Shown: positions 26,233 to 36,052, numbered from the stretch's first letter. The stretch is 64,000 nucleotides of DNA from Lonsdalea iberica (GCF_002111585.1 NZ_LUTP01000005.1:62001-126000); one strand, 5' to 3'. Notes: a model not told the origin generated them from the letters alone. Made by a program: numbers and translations.

Positions 26233-27948
26233 TCAGGCTGTCAGTGGAAGCGGCGTCGTTGGCGTCGCTTCGAGCGCAAGATCCAGTGACGGATAGAACA
26301 CCAGGCGGTTTTCTATCGGCACCACGTTGGCGCGGGCCAGCGTTTTTAACGGCTGGAACGGAATGTCGGTAATCACCAGCCGCTTTTCAGGCGGCAGCAG
26401 TTCGGTGAAGCGCAAGAGCGCGTTCAGTCCGCCCGCATCCAGGACCGGTACAGCGTCCCATTGCAGGACGATGGTCTGGTACTCGTTGCTGCGAACCAGC
26501 AGCTCGCCGAAGATACGCTCGGCGGCGGCAAAGAATAGCGGGCCGTTGATGCGAATCACCAGGCGCTGCCCTTGTACCGTGGCGGGCAGTTCGCTGAGAC
26601 GTGTCATTTTCGCTATCCGGCGCATGAACAGGATAGATGCGAGAACGATGCCGACGGTAATCGCAATCACCATATCGAACAGCACCGTCAATGCCAGGCA
26701 CAGCACCATCACGATAATGTCGTCTTTCGGCGCGCGACGCATCAAGTCGATAACTTTGTGCGCTTCGCTCATGTTCCAAGCGACCAGCAGCAAGAGTGAG
26801 GCCATCGCCGCCAGCGGCAGATAAGACAGCCACGGCGCCAGCACCAACAGCGCCAGGATCACCAACAGCGCATGCACCACGGCGGAAATCGGCGACGTGG
26901 CGCCGGCTCGGACGTTGGCGGCGGAACGGGCGATAGCCGCCGTGGCTGTAATCCCCCCGAAGAACGGGGTTACGATGTTGCCGATGCCTTGACCGATCAG
27001 CTCGGTGTTGGAGTTGTGTTTACGTCCGGTCATCCCGTCTAACACCACGGCGCAAAGCAGGGACTCAATCGCGCCGAGAATCGCCATGGAGAAGGCGGCG
27101 GGCAGCAGCGCGGAAATGGTGCTCCAGCTCAACGGCATGATGCTACCGTCGCTCCCCGGCATATTCCACGGCAGGACGAATTGAGGCAGGATCGGCGGAA
27201 TACCGTGTCCCGCCGTACCGTCAGCCAGCAGGTAGCTGAAACGTGAACCGATAGTGGCGACGTGAATGTCCAGCAGCGACAGCAGCCCCATCACCAGCGT
27301 CCCCGCCAGCAGCGCGGGCAGATGGCCGGGCAGGCGGATGCCGAGCTTGGGCCAAATCACCAGCACGGCCAGCGTGACAATACCGATCAGCGTGTCGCCC
27401 AAATGCATGGATGGCAACGCGCTGCCCAGCGCTAGCACTTTGCCGACGTAATGCTCCGGCATCGCCGGGATAGTCAGGCCGAAGAAGTCTTTCACCTGCA
27501 TGGTGGCGATGGTGATGGCGATACCGGAGGTGAAGCCCAGCGTGACCGAGACCGGAATATATTCGATTAGCCTCCCCATACGACAGAGTCCAAGCACCAG
27601 CAGGAAGACCCCGGAAAGCAGCGTCGCAATCAGCAGGCCAGAGAGGCCATACTGCTGGGAAACCGGATAGAGAATGACGACGAAAGCCGCCGTGGGGCCG
27701 GATACGCTATAGCGCGAACCACCGCATAATGCGGTGATCAGGCCGGCGACCGCGGCCGTATATAGACCGAATTGAGGGGGCACGCCGCTGGCAATTGCCA
27801 ACGCCATCGCCAGAGGAATTGCGATAATGCCGACGGTGATACCGGCGATAAAGTCTTGGGAAAAACGTTTGAACGTGTATTTTTCCCGCCAGCAGGCGTC
27901 AATAAACGCGCTAAACGGTTTAATGCCGTTAAATAGGTATGATTTCAT
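26233..27948 (-). CDS. dauA: DauA, SulP-family C4-dicarboxylate/anion transporter
   Basis: A 571-residue SulP transporter, strongly similar to E. coli DauA (YchM), the aerobic C4-dicarboxylate carrier active at acidic pH. About 12-14 membrane spans include the SulP signature region ([34 protein letters not shown]). A cytoplasmic STAS domain follows from about residue 440 ([28 protein letters not shown]). It is a single gene with its own terminator. Transport of other anions cannot be excluded. Confidence 0.9.
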   Translation of the reverse strand: MKSYLFNGIKPFSAFIDACWREKYTFKRFSQDFIAGITVGIIAIPLAMALAIASGVPPQFGLYTAAVAGLITALCGGSRYSVSGPTAAFVVILYPVSQQYGLSGLLIATLLSGVFLLVLGLCRMGRLIEYIPVSVTLGFTSGIAITIATMQVKDFFGLTIPAMPEHYVGKVLALGSALPSMHLGDTLIGIVTLAVLVIWPKLGIRLPGHLPALLAGTLVMGLLSLLDIHVATIGSRFSYLLADGTAGHGIPPILPQFVLPWNMPGSDGSIMPLSWSTISALLPAAFSMAILGAIESLLCAVVLDGMTGRKHNSNTELIGQGIGNIVTPFFGGITATAAIARSAANVRAGATSPISAVVHALLVILALLVLAPWLSYLPLAAMASLLLLVAWNMSEAHKVIDLMRRAPKDDIIVMVLCLALTVLFDMVIAITVGIVLASILFMRRIAKMTRLSELPATVQGQRLVIRINGPLFFAAAERIFGELLVRSNEYQTIVLQWDAVPVLDAGGLNALLRFTELLPPEKRLVITDIPFQPLKTLARANVVPIENRLVFYPSLDLALEATPTTPLPLTA

Positions 27949-28299
27949 CTAAGACTAGGACCAACAAAATGAAAACAGATGGCGGGTCGGCAGGAGGCCC
28001 GTCGCGGGTTAAAGTATTACGATACGCCCATTGTTCGGCGAAGATCCAGATGTAAATCAATAGAAAAGCATTCTGTATTACCTTTCGGTTCCAAGCGGAA
28101 CCTTTGAACCTACTCCACAGGTAATGGATTAAATGTTTAAAAAAAGGCTTACCGTCCGAGCTGATGCCCTAACCCCTGGAGGTTCAAGAATGCGCATTGA
28201 GCGCGGGTTCGGGGAGAAGAGGGGGAAAATGCAGGAGGAAGCTTGCATGCGGGTTGAAAGGGCATCGGCGTCTTGCTTCGATGCCCTTTCAGAATAGGA
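27949..28299. other. Intergenic region between dauA and chaA
   Basis: No gene seen. It holds the dauA upstream region; a GGTTCC-AAGC-GGAACC hairpin near 28089-28104; and, at 28256-28290, a perfect 12-bp stem GAAAGGGCATCG/CGATGCCCTTTC with an 11-base loop, placed as the chaA terminator on the minus strand though without a T-run. Confidence 0.5.
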
Positions 28300-29403
28300 T
28301 CACAGCATGATGGTCATGATGTAGGCGGCAAACATCGCCAAATGCGCACTCCCATTAAGCACGTTGGTACGGCCGGTGGAAAATGAGATGTGGCACAGGA
28401 CTAGTACGGTCACCATCACGACGATGTGCGGCATATCCAGCGCGAAGTTCAGCGTGTTGCCCGTGATCATCGCGATCAGCGTAACGGCGGGGACGGTCAG
28501 CGAGATTGTCGCCAGCACGGAGCCGAAGAACAGATTCATCGCCCGCTGAACCTGGTTTTGCAGAACGGCTTTGATGGCGCCCAGACCTTCCGGCGACAAA
28601 ATCAGCAGCGCGACGAGAAACCCCGTGAACTGCGACGGCGCGTTCATGCGTTCAAGCAGCGTCTCCAGAAGTTTGGAGTCCATTTTGGTGACGCTAATGA
28701 CGGCAACCAGGTGAACCAATAACCAAACCGCATGCCAGAGCGAACTGTGGGCCGACGGTTTGCCGTGATGGCTATCCCCTTCGCCGTCGCTCTCATCTTC
28801 ATGTTCATAGACGAACAGACTTTGGTGAGTGCGGGTTTGAATTTTCAGGAAGACGCCGTACATCACCGCCGAGATCAGCGCGATGATCAGCGACTGCGAG
28901 ACGGAAAAGTTGCCTGCCGGTAGCGCGGCGGGAAACACCAACACCAGGACGGCCAAGGGAATAATCGCCATCAGATACTGCTTGATGCCGCCCAAATTGA
29001 CGTACTGCGTGGCAAATTTACGTCCGCCCAGAATCAGGGCGAATCCCACCAGCCCGCCGGTGACGATCATGATGATGGAGTAGAGCGTGTCGCGCATCAG
29101 ATGCGGGCCGGCATCGCCGGTCGCCATCAGGGCAGAGATCAGACTGACTTCCAGAATGACGACGGACAGGCTGAGAATCAGCGATCCAAAGGGTTCTCCC
29201 AGACGGTGGGCCAGCACGTCCGCATGACGGACAACGCTGAAGGCGCTGGACAGGATCCCAACCAGCGCCAGGGCGTTAATGGCAATGATCGCCCCCAGAC
29301 TGGCGGTGTCGCCCCACATCACCAGCACCAGTAGCGTTACGAGGGGAAGAACGAGCGTATATTCATGATGACGGGTTTTTACCGTTTCGGCGGATGAGGT
29401 CAT
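28300..29403 (-). CDS. chaA: ChaA, Na+/Ca2+:H+ antiporter
   Basis: A 367-residue cation:proton antiporter of the CaCA superfamily. The two inverted alpha repeats are visible, with acidic transport residues in VVILEVSLISALMATG and LLILSPEGLGAIKAVL. Between the halves is an acidic/histidine loop (EHEDESDGEGDSHHG), as in E. coli. It exports Na+, K+ or Ca2+ at alkaline pH or high salt. In E. coli chaB-chaC lie divergently next to it; chaC is present here 600 bases away but chaB is missing. Confidence 0.96.
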   Translation of the reverse strand: MTSSAETVKTRHHEYTLVLPLVTLLVLVMWGDTASLGAIIAINALALVGILSSAFSVVRHADVLAHRLGEPFGSLILSLSVVILEVSLISALMATGDAGPHLMRDTLYSIIMIVTGGLVGFALILGGRKFATQYVNLGGIKQYLMAIIPLAVLVLVFPAALPAGNFSVSQSLIIALISAVMYGVFLKIQTRTHQSLFVYEHEDESDGEGDSHHGKPSAHSSLWHAVWLLVHLVAVISVTKMDSKLLETLLERMNAPSQFTGFLVALLILSPEGLGAIKAVLQNQVQRAMNLFFGSVLATISLTVPAVTLIAMITGNTLNFALDMPHIVVMVTVLVLCHISFSTGRTNVLNGSAHLAMFAAYIMTIML

Positions 29404-29997
29404 TCTTGAAGGTTCCTTAATTTGTGTAGCGAGCCTGCTGTTAGAAATAACGTATAACGTCGTTATGGAATAATCGCCATGCCAAGCACCAAGCGCCGCT
29501 AAAAGCCCTGATTTGTGACTCTAGCTATGCATTTTCTGCAAAAAGATATCTGAATATATTATTTTTATATTTTTTACTTTTATCTCTCTAATAATAAACG
29601 AAATTGCTACAACCAGTCACTATTTAATCACTTTCCGCGAGCAATTTATGAGCATATTATGGTGATATTTACAAACCAACCGATGAAAAAGAGCGTAAGA
29701 AGCGGATTTAATTAAGTTTTCATTTTCGAGCGTAGGTGGAACGGCATACTGACGTCACCCGTGAGACCGCACGAAGTGATTTCCCCTGCAAGTATGATGG
29801 CTTTTTCCCAGAACAAAAAAACAGAAAATTACCACGGTACTTCATGATGTTGAGCAAATTGGTCTGCAAGGAGAACGTTTCCGACGCGGCGGCAAAATAA
29901 TCAACGTGCGCGTTGATTGTACGGTTCATGATCGTTCAGAATAGCCGGGCGACGCCATTCGGCACGACAGCATTAAAGGGGTGAGGAAAAAAAACTT
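29404..29997. other. AT-rich gap between chaA and chaC, chaB absent
   Basis: A 594-base divergent region, AT-rich at about 29510-29710. ATAACG occurs at 29447 and 29454 and its complement CGTTAT at 29461, giving a perfect ATAACG-T-CGTTAT palindrome ahead of chaA. From about 29733 to 29939 two plus-strand frames look protein-like, joined at an A7 run; this may be a decayed gene. Neither resembles ChaB as I know it. The chaC ribosome-binding site is at the right end. Confidence 0.4.
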
Positions 29998-30672
29998 GTG
30001 TTAACGCGTGATTTTTTACGGAAAGCCGATTGCCGGACGTCGTTCGGCCACATCGAAGAACATTTATTGCTTACCCCGCAGCAGCGAGCTGACTCTCTGG
30101 AAACCACTTTATCCTGTCGCCCCAACCATGAGGGCGTGTGGATTTTTGGCTACGGCTCGCTCATGTGGAACCCGGCGTTTGATGCGACAGACAGCTGTCT
30201 CGCTACGCTCAAAGGGTGGCAGCGCGCGTTCTGCTTACGCCTTACCGCAGGGCGGGGCACTATCGCACAACCCGGCAGAATGCTTGGACTCAAGCCGGGC
30301 GGTGAAACGACCGGTCTGGCCTATCGTTTACCGGAAGAGCGCGTGCGCGAAGAGCTTGAGCTGCTGTGGAAACGGGAGATGCTGACCGGTTGCTATCGCC
30401 CACTATGGTGTGAGCTGGAGTGCGCCGAAGGGGGCTACCTTACCGCGCTGGTTTTCGTCATCAATCCTGACCATCCATTATTGGAACAGGACACCTGCAT
30501 TCAGCGTGTGGCGCCGCTAATCGCCCGCGCCCGAGGGCCGCTGGGCACAAATGCGCAATACCTTTTCTCCTTGGAACGTGAGCTTCAGCATTATGGTATG
30601 CCGGACGACAATCTGATTGCGCTGGCGCAGCGGGTAAGGGAGCTATTGGACGTGTCACCCGCTCGCGAATAA
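29998..30672 (+). CDS. chaC: ChaC, glutathione-specific gamma-glutamylcyclotransferase
   Basis: A 224-residue enzyme that breaks glutathione into 5-oxoproline and Cys-Gly in the cytoplasm. It has the family substrate-loop motif FGYGSLMWNPAF, followed by RAFCLRLTAGRGT and the PLGTNAQYLFSLE end block shared with E. coli ChaC. Start is GTG at 29998 after GGGGTGAGG. It is divergent from chaA and its E. coli partner chaB is lacking. Confidence 0.94.
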   Translation: MLTRDFLRKADCRTSFGHIEEHLLLTPQQRADSLETTLSCRPNHEGVWIFGYGSLMWNPAFDATDSCLATLKGWQRAFCLRLTAGRGTIAQPGRMLGLKPGGETTGLAYRLPEERVREELELLWKREMLTGCYRPLWCELECAEGGYLTALVFVINPDHPLLEQDTCIQRVAPLIARARGPLGTNAQYLFSLERELQHYGMPDDNLIALAQRVRELLDVSPARE

Positions 30673-30688
30673 CCCTCCTAACGCCGTT

Positions 30689-30707
30689 ATATAACTTATA
30701 GTTATAT
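30689..30707. promoter_or_regulatory. AT-rich palindrome upstream of the peptide/nickel ABC operon
   Basis: ATATAAC-ttata-GTTATAT is a perfect 7-bp inverted repeat 90 bases before the first transporter gene, in a short AT-rich promoter region. A regulator site is possible but unidentified. Confidence 0.3.
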
Positions 30708-30796
30708 TTATATTGCTGAATATAATTTCATACGCTTTTGTCATCTCGCCTACACTCCGGGCCTTATTTTTTGCTCGGCAAATGAGGGATTAGGCA

Positions 30797-31840
30797 GTGC
30801 GGACAATTCATGAACACCTCCAGGCCGGGTGGCAACGAATGGGCAGGGGGCTAAGCAGTCTACTGGCGCTGGCCGTCACGCTGCTGGGGCTTCTGCTGTT
30901 CACTTTTTTACTGACTCATCTGGCGCCTATCGACCCGGCGCTGCAAATAGCCGGCGACCGCGCCAGCGAGGCGACCTACCTGCAAGTTCGGCAGCAGTTG
31001 GGGCTGGACCAACCGCTATGGGTGCAGTTCTGGCATTACCTGACGGCGCTCGCTCACGGCGATCTCGGCATTTCCCGCAGTACGTCTCAGCCGGTCTTCG
31101 ATGATTTGATGCGGGCGTTCCCCGCGACGTTCGAGCTGGCGACCTGCGCCATCATCATCGGATTCGTCTTTGGCGTGACCCTGGCGCTGTTGTCGGTGTT
31201 GAAGCCCGGCAGCGCACTGGACAATGCGGTGCGAATGTTCTCGCTGGTGGGTTATTCCGTCCCCATTTTCTGGCTGGGATTGTTGAGTTTGCTGCTGTTT
31301 TACGCGGTCCTGCATTGGGCCGGCGGACCGGGACGATTGGACGATATCTATCAATACACGATGGAGTCACGTACGGGATTTGTGCTGATCGATACCTGGT
31401 TCAGCGGCGATCCGGAGATGTTCCGTAACGCCATTCGGCATCTGTGGCTACCCGCCAGCGTGCTGGGCCTGCTGTCCATGGCGGGCATCACCCGACTGCT
31501 GCGGGCGGCCATGTTGGATGAATGCCATAAAGAGTATGTTTTGCTGGCTCGCGCCAAAGGGGCCGGGCAACTGCGGATCTTACTTTGCCATGTCCTGCCG
31601 AATATTCGCGGCGTCATGGTCACCGTGCTGATGCTGTCTTATGCCAGCCTGCTTGAGGGCGCGGTGCTGACCGAAACGGTCTTCTCATGGCCTGGCGTGG
31701 GACGTTATCTGACGACGGCGCTGTTTGGCGCGGACATCCCCGCCATTTTAGGCTCCACTCTCCTTATTGGCCTGTGCTTTATCCTGATGAATGCGCTAGC
31801 CGATGCGCTGATTTACCTGATCGACCCTCGGACACGATGA
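30797..31840 (+). CDS. ABC transporter permease 1, dipeptide/nickel type (DppB/NikB-like)
   Basis: A 347-residue inner-membrane permease of the DppB/OppB/NikB family. Its N-terminal span is followed by the family signature LAPIDPALQIAGDRAS and RQQLGLDQPLWVQFWHYL. The coupling-helix region is YVLLARAKGAGQLRILLCHVLPN. Start is GTG at 30797 after GAGGGA. It is the first gene of a five-gene operon (permease, permease, ATPase, ATPase, binding protein) with overlapping stop/start codons. Family members move dipeptides, nickel-histidine or metallophores; the cargo is unknown here. Confidence 0.88.
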   Translation: MRTIHEHLQAGWQRMGRGLSSLLALAVTLLGLLLFTFLLTHLAPIDPALQIAGDRASEATYLQVRQQLGLDQPLWVQFWHYLTALAHGDLGISRSTSQPVFDDLMRAFPATFELATCAIIIGFVFGVTLALLSVLKPGSALDNAVRMFSLVGYSVPIFWLGLLSLLLFYAVLHWAGGPGRLDDIYQYTMESRTGFVLIDTWFSGDPEMFRNAIRHLWLPASVLGLLSMAGITRLLRAAMLDECHKEYVLLARAKGAGQLRILLCHVLPNIRGVMVTVLMLSYASLLEGAVLTETVFSWPGVGRYLTTALFGADIPAILGSTLLIGLCFILMNALADALIYLIDPRTR

Positions 31841-32706
31841 TGCGATTGACACTCTTAAAGGGACTGCGCTCGCAGCCGCGCGCCCGACGAACTCTCTGGC
31901 CTGCCGTTAACAGTCTAAATATCGGCGGCGTTCTCCTGGTCCTGTTGATCTTGCTCGCGCTGTTTGCCCCGTGGCTGGCGCCGTTTGACCCGAATGCGCA
32001 GTCCATCACCCAGCGCCTGCTGCCGCCTTCGCCCGAACACTGGCTGGGAACGGATGGTTTTGGCCGGGATCTGCTATCACGGGTGCTTTATGGCGCTCGG
32101 CCGACATTGCTGCTGGTCTCACTGATCCTGGTTCTGACCGTGCCGGTCGGGCTGCTGGTGGGGATCAGCGCGGGCTATCTCGGCGGCGGGATCGAGAAAG
32201 CGCTAATGCGGCTGACCGACATCGTCCTGTCTCTGCCGGGGCTAGTGATCGCGCTGGCGATGGTGGCGGTGCTGGGACCGGGACTGCTCAACGGCGCTTT
32301 GGCGCTGGCGCTGACCAGCTGGCCGCAGTTCGCCCGTCAGGCCCGCGCTGAGACGCTGGCGCTGCGCCGCAGCGACTATTTGGCCGCTGCCCGTATGCAA
32401 GGCATTACCGGCCTGCGGCTGATGAGTGGACACATATTGCCGCTATGTTTGCCCGGCGCGGTGGTACGCGCCGCGTTAAGTCTGGGCGGCATTATCCTTG
32501 CCGCCGCCGGACTGGGCTTTCTGGGTATGGGCGTACAGCCGCCAACCGCCGAATGGGGCTCCATGGTCGCGGAAGGCAGCAAAGTCATTTTCGACCAATG
32601 GTGGGTGGCGGCCGCGCCGGGCGGCGCAATCTTGTTCGCCAGCCTGACATTCAACCTGCTGGGCGACGGCCTGCGCGACAAATTGGACCCGCGACATGAA
32701 AAATAG
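31837..32706 (+). CDS. ABC transporter permease 2, dipeptide/nickel type (DppC/NikC-like)
   Basis: A 289-residue partner permease. It has the DppC/OppC N-terminal domain (NIGGVLLVLLILLALFAPWLAPFDPNAQS), HWLGTDGFGRDLLSRVLYGARP, and the coupling region YLAAARMQGITGLRLMSGHILP. It starts in the ATGATG that overlaps the stop of permease 1 (4-base overlap). It ends overlapping the first ATPase gene by 11 bases. The tight packing implies coupled translation. Confidence 0.88.
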   Translation: MMRLTLLKGLRSQPRARRTLWPAVNSLNIGGVLLVLLILLALFAPWLAPFDPNAQSITQRLLPPSPEHWLGTDGFGRDLLSRVLYGARPTLLLVSLILVLTVPVGLLVGISAGYLGGGIEKALMRLTDIVLSLPGLVIALAMVAVLGPGLLNGALALALTSWPQFARQARAETLALRRSDYLAAARMQGITGLRLMSGHILPLCLPGAVVRAALSLGGIILAAAGLGFLGMGVQPPTAEWGSMVAEGSKVIFDQWWVAAAPGGAILFASLTFNLLGDGLRDKLDPRHEK

Positions 32707-33541
32707 TGAAACCACGTTGCTGGATGTCAACCAGCTGTCCATTGGATTGGCGGACGACCCCGACACGCTGCTGGTGCATCCCTTATCGTTTCGTCTGGGC
32801 CGGGAGCGCGTCGCGCTGGTCGGCGAATCTGGTTCCGGCAAATCGCTGACGGCCAAATCGCTGATGGGGTTGCTGCCGTCCGCATGCCGAATTCGCAGCG
32901 GCGATGTCGTGATGAACGGCCAGTCGCTGGCTTCGTTGAGCGAAAGCCAATGGCGTCAATGGCGCGGCGACCGGGTGTCGATGGTATTACAAGACCCGAA
33001 ACATGCGCTGAACCCGATGCGTCAGGTCGGCTGGCAGGTGGAAGAGCCGCTGAAACTGCATACTTCGCTCCCGGCGCGCGAACGACGCGAAAAGGTGTTG
33101 GATATGCTTGACGCCGTCGGGTTGGCGGAACCGAAACGGTTGTATAAGCAGTACCCGCATCAGCTTTCCGGCGGAATGGGACAGCGCGTCATGTTGGCCA
33201 TTGCGCTGATCACTGAACCGGAGCTGCTGATCGCCGATGAGCCGACGTCTGCCCTTGACCATGAGCGACGCGATCAGGTGCTGTCGCTGATTGACCGGCT
33301 GGTGGAAGAACGCAATATGGGACTGTTGTTGATCAGCCATGATTTACCGCAGGTGGCGCGACACTGCGAACGGGTGCTGGTGATGTACAAAGGGCGATTG
33401 ATGGATGCCCTGGCGGCGGAGGATTTACCGCAGGCCACTCACCCCTATACCCGAACGTTGTGGAACTGTCAGCCGGGTAAACACACCCGGGGTCAGGTAT
33501 TGCCAGTATTGGATCGCGCGTTGCTGGAGTCGTTGTCATGA
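32696..33541 (+). CDS. ABC transporter ATP-binding protein 1 (DppD/NikD-like)
   Basis: A 281-residue ATPase with Walker A GESGSGKS near 43-50, signature LSGGMGQR, and Walker B LLIADEPTSALD. The C-terminal oligopeptide-transporter region is short, typical of NikD/DppD-like subunits. It forms the ATP-hydrolysing pair with the next gene, which it overlaps by 4 bases. It resembles the nickel/dipeptide import ATPases rather than exporters. Confidence 0.88.
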   Translation: MKNSETTLLDVNQLSIGLADDPDTLLVHPLSFRLGRERVALVGESGSGKSLTAKSLMGLLPSACRIRSGDVVMNGQSLASLSESQWRQWRGDRVSMVLQDPKHALNPMRQVGWQVEEPLKLHTSLPARERREKVLDMLDAVGLAEPKRLYKQYPHQLSGGMGQRVMLAIALITEPELLIADEPTSALDHERRDQVLSLIDRLVEERNMGLLLISHDLPQVARHCERVLVMYKGRLMDALAAEDLPQATHPYTRTLWNCQPGKHTRGQVLPVLDRALLESLS

Positions 33542-34218
33542 GTCGTGATGCTGTGTGTCTTCGTCATTTAAGCGTGTCTCACCCGCAGGGGGGACACGTC
33601 AATCAGGTTGTTCACGAAGTCGATCTGACCATTTCGCGCGGCGAATGTTTCGGGCTGGTCGGCCCGTCCGGTTGCGGCAAATCGTCGTTGCTGTGGGCGC
33701 TGGCGGGCCTGAATCTGCATTGGCAGGGCGAGATGACGTTGCTCGGTCAGCCTGTGAAACCGCGCCATACTTTTACGGGAGAACTGCGCCGTCGGGTACA
33801 GATGGTCTTTCAGGATCCGTTTGCTTCTCTGCATCCGCGCCATCGTCTGAAGCGCACGCTGTCCGAGCCGCTAAAACTACGCAGGGAAACGGATATCGAC
33901 GGGCGGATTGAACGCGCTTTTCAGCGCGTCGACTTGCCGTTGACGCTGTTGGATCGCTATCCGCATCAGCTTTCTGGCGGCCAGCGTCAGCGGGTGGCGA
34001 TCATCCGGGCGCTGCTGCTTGAACCGGAGCTGTTGCTGTTGGATGAGCCCACGTCGGCGCTGGATATGTCGGTACAGGCCGAAATTCTCAACCTGCTGAA
34101 CGAACTGAAATCGGCGGGCGACCTGACCCTGATATTGGTCAGCCATGACGGCAACGTGATCGACCATCTGTGCGACCGCGCCGCGGCCATGTCGCAGGGG
34201 CGTCTGCTGATGGGCTGA
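33538..34218 (+). CDS. ABC transporter ATP-binding protein 2 (DppF/NikE-like)
   Basis: A 226-residue ATPase with Walker A GPSGCGKS, Q-loop MVFQDPFASLHPRH, signature LSGGQRQR and Walker B LLLLDEPTSALD. It is shorter than DppF (about 330), lacking the C-terminal oligopeptide domain, as in NikE-like subunits. It overlaps the preceding gene by ATGA. A 106-base gap with an inverted repeat separates it from the binding-protein gene. Confidence 0.87.
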   Translation: MSRDAVCLRHLSVSHPQGGHVNQVVHEVDLTISRGECFGLVGPSGCGKSSLLWALAGLNLHWQGEMTLLGQPVKPRHTFTGELRRRVQMVFQDPFASLHPRHRLKRTLSEPLKLRRETDIDGRIERAFQRVDLPLTLLDRYPHQLSGGQRQRVAIIRALLLEPELLLLDEPTSALDMSVQAEILNLLNELKSAGDLTLILVSHDGNVIDHLCDRAAAMSQGRLLMG

Positions 34219-34233
34219 TGAGATTATCGTGAA

Positions 34234-34274
34234 CGGTTATATCAAAGCATTTTATGCCATTAGCGTTATAACCG
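34234..34274. other. Inverted repeat before the binding-protein gene
   Basis: CGGTTATA (34234-34241) and TATAACCG (34267-34274) form an 8-bp inverted repeat with a 25-base spacer, in the gap between the second ATPase and the binding-protein gene. It could be an RNA stem that adjusts expression of the binding protein. Confidence 0.3.
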
Positions 34275-34324
34275 GTCTTTTCTCTAGACTCTATCCAACA
34301 TTGAACTTGTGTCATGGAGACATT

Positions 34325-35899
34325 ATGAAAAAGTGGCTTCCTGTTATCCTGGCGACGGTTTTACTCGCCAGTCCATCGCTGCGAGCGGCGACACCGCCGA
34401 ATACGCTCGTGGTGGCGATTTCCCTCAACGGAATTATCAGCCTGGATCCTGCGGAGAGTTTTGAAACGGTCAGTACCAGTTCGCTAGATGCGCTGTATCA
34501 GGCGCTGGTGAAAAGCGATCGCGTTAACCCGACTCAGATCAACCCCGACCTGGCGACATCCTGGCAGGTCGGCGCGGACGGACGCAGTTTGATCTTCACG
34601 CTGGATCCGAAAGCCACCTTTGCCTCCGGCAACCCGGTATCGGCAGACGACGTGATTTACTCGTTCACTCGGGCGGTGAAGATGAACAAAACGCCGGCGT
34701 TTATTTTAAACGAGCTGGGCTGGCAGCCGGAAAACGTGGATGCGCAGTTTAAAAAGCGGGATGACCATCAGCTGGAGGTCCGCTGGCCGGCGGATATCGG
34801 CAGCGATCTGGCGCTCCGGCTGTTGTCCTCCGGCGTGGCCTCTATCGTCGATAGCAAAGTGGTGTCCAGCCATAGCGTCGGCGATGATTTCGGCAGCGGC
34901 TGGTTGAAAAGTCACTCAGCGGGGAGCGGCGCCTATCAGCTCCGCAACTATATTCCTCAGCAGGCGCTGGTGCTGACAGCCAACCCGCACGGCGTGAAAC
35001 AGCCGAAGCTCAAGCAGGTCATTTTGAAGGACGTGGCCGATCCGGGCGCGCGTCGCCTGCTGTTGATTCAGGGCGATGCCGACGTGGCGTACGATCTGGG
35101 CGCGGATCAGTTCAGCGCGCTGGCGAATCAGCCGGGCGTCAGCATCAGCACCTCGCCGGGCGGTAAAATCTACTATCTCGGCTTCAACACGCAGGATAAA
35201 CGGGCGCCGACGCTGGGTAACCCTGCCTTTTGGCAAGCGGCCCGTTGGTTGGTGGATTATGAAGGGATCTCGAAAAATCTGCTCAATGGTCAGTTTATCG
35301 TCCATCAAAACTTCCTGCCGGAAGGGTTTGATGGCGCGGCGAAAGACCAACCCTTCAAGCTGGACGTCAATAAAGCGAAGAAAATCCTCAGCGATGCCGG
35401 CATTAAACCGGGCACTCGCTTTGCGCTTACCGTGATCAATCAGCCGCCGTACACGGATATCGCACAGGCGCTACAGGCCAGTTTTGCCCAAGCCGACATC
35501 CATATCGACATACAGCCGGTGGTGGAAAGCGAGCTGTGGACAAAAATGCGCTCGCGTAATTTCCAGTCAATATTTGTTTATTGGGGCCCGGACTACATTG
35601 ACCCGAATACGAATGCCAGCACCTTTGCCTATAACGTGCCAAATGGCCCGAAAACGCTGGCCTGGCGCGTGGGTTGGGATATTCCGGCGCTCAGCCGGCA
35701 GACGCAGGCAGCAGCGGCCGAGCGCGATCGTGAGAAGCGCCAAGCGTTGTACCAAACGTTACAGCAGGAGATTCGTGAGCGTTCTCCGTTCGTGGTGGCG
35801 CTTCAAGGCATGCGTCTCGTGGCGGTGCGCGACAATCTGAAGGACGTGAAACAAAGTCTGGCCAACTCCATGTTGTATTACGATGACATTGCCAAGTAG
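34325..35899 (+). CDS. ABC transporter periplasmic binding protein, family 5
   Basis: A 524-residue periplasmic protein with a signal peptide (MKKWLPVILATVLLASPSLRA) and the family 5 fold (DppA/NikA/OppA): NTLVVAISLNGIISLDPAES, INPDLATSWQV, FWQAARWLVDYEGI. The start at 34325 has GGAG eight bases upstream; an in-frame ATG at 34229 would bury the signal peptide. It is last in the operon, unusual since the binding protein is often first. Cargo is probably a peptide or metal chelate. Confidence 0.88.
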   Translation: MKKWLPVILATVLLASPSLRAATPPNTLVVAISLNGIISLDPAESFETVSTSSLDALYQALVKSDRVNPTQINPDLATSWQVGADGRSLIFTLDPKATFASGNPVSADDVIYSFTRAVKMNKTPAFILNELGWQPENVDAQFKKRDDHQLEVRWPADIGSDLALRLLSSGVASIVDSKVVSSHSVGDDFGSGWLKSHSAGSGAYQLRNYIPQQALVLTANPHGVKQPKLKQVILKDVADPGARRLLLIQGDADVAYDLGADQFSALANQPGVSISTSPGGKIYYLGFNTQDKRAPTLGNPAFWQAARWLVDYEGISKNLLNGQFIVHQNFLPEGFDGAAKDQPFKLDVNKAKKILSDAGIKPGTRFALTVINQPPYTDIAQALQASFAQADIHIDIQPVVESELWTKMRSRNFQSIFVYWGPDYIDPNTNASTFAYNVPNGPKTLAWRVGWDIPALSRQTQAAAAERDREKRQALYQTLQQEIRERSPFVVALQGMRLVAVRDNLKDVKQSLANSMLYYDDIAK

Positions 35900-35970
35900 G
35901 GCGGCAAGCCTTCCCGGCGTACTCCAACGCGGGGACAGACATCCCTAACTCGGTGAGCGAGCCGCAAAAG

Positions 35971-36006
35971 AAAAAACCATCGACCGCAAGGCCGATGGTT
36001 TTTTTA
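35971..36006. terminator. Bidirectional terminator after the peptide/nickel ABC operon
   Basis: AAAAAACCATCG, a 10-base loop, then CGATGGTTTTTTT: a perfect stem flanked by an A-run and a T-run. It serves the ABC operon and the convergent DUF481 gene. Confidence 0.85.
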
Positions 36007-36052
36007 TGTCGCTAGCAGAAGGGACTCTCGCGATAGCGAGGAACGAGTGGCC

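Noticed and set aside
28099-28123. GGAACC followed by CCACAGG upstream of dauA, like a hrp box
   Set aside because: The spacing is 12 rather than 15 or 16 bases and the last position does not fit CCACNNA; dauA is not a T3SS gene.
29720-29929. 69-codon minus-strand ORF between chaA and chaC
   Set aside because: No family resemblance or ribosome-binding site; the plus strand of the same stretch looks more coding-like, though also broken.
30706-30733. TCATAC, a half-site of the NikR operator, before the nickel/dipeptide-type importer
   Set aside because: The partner GTATGA is not found 16 bases away, so no NikR dyad exists.
31687-31836. Long N-terminal extension of the second dipeptide/nickel-type permease
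   Set aside because: It is an out-of-phase reading through the first permease gene; the ATGATG overlap at 31837 gives a normal DppC-type start.
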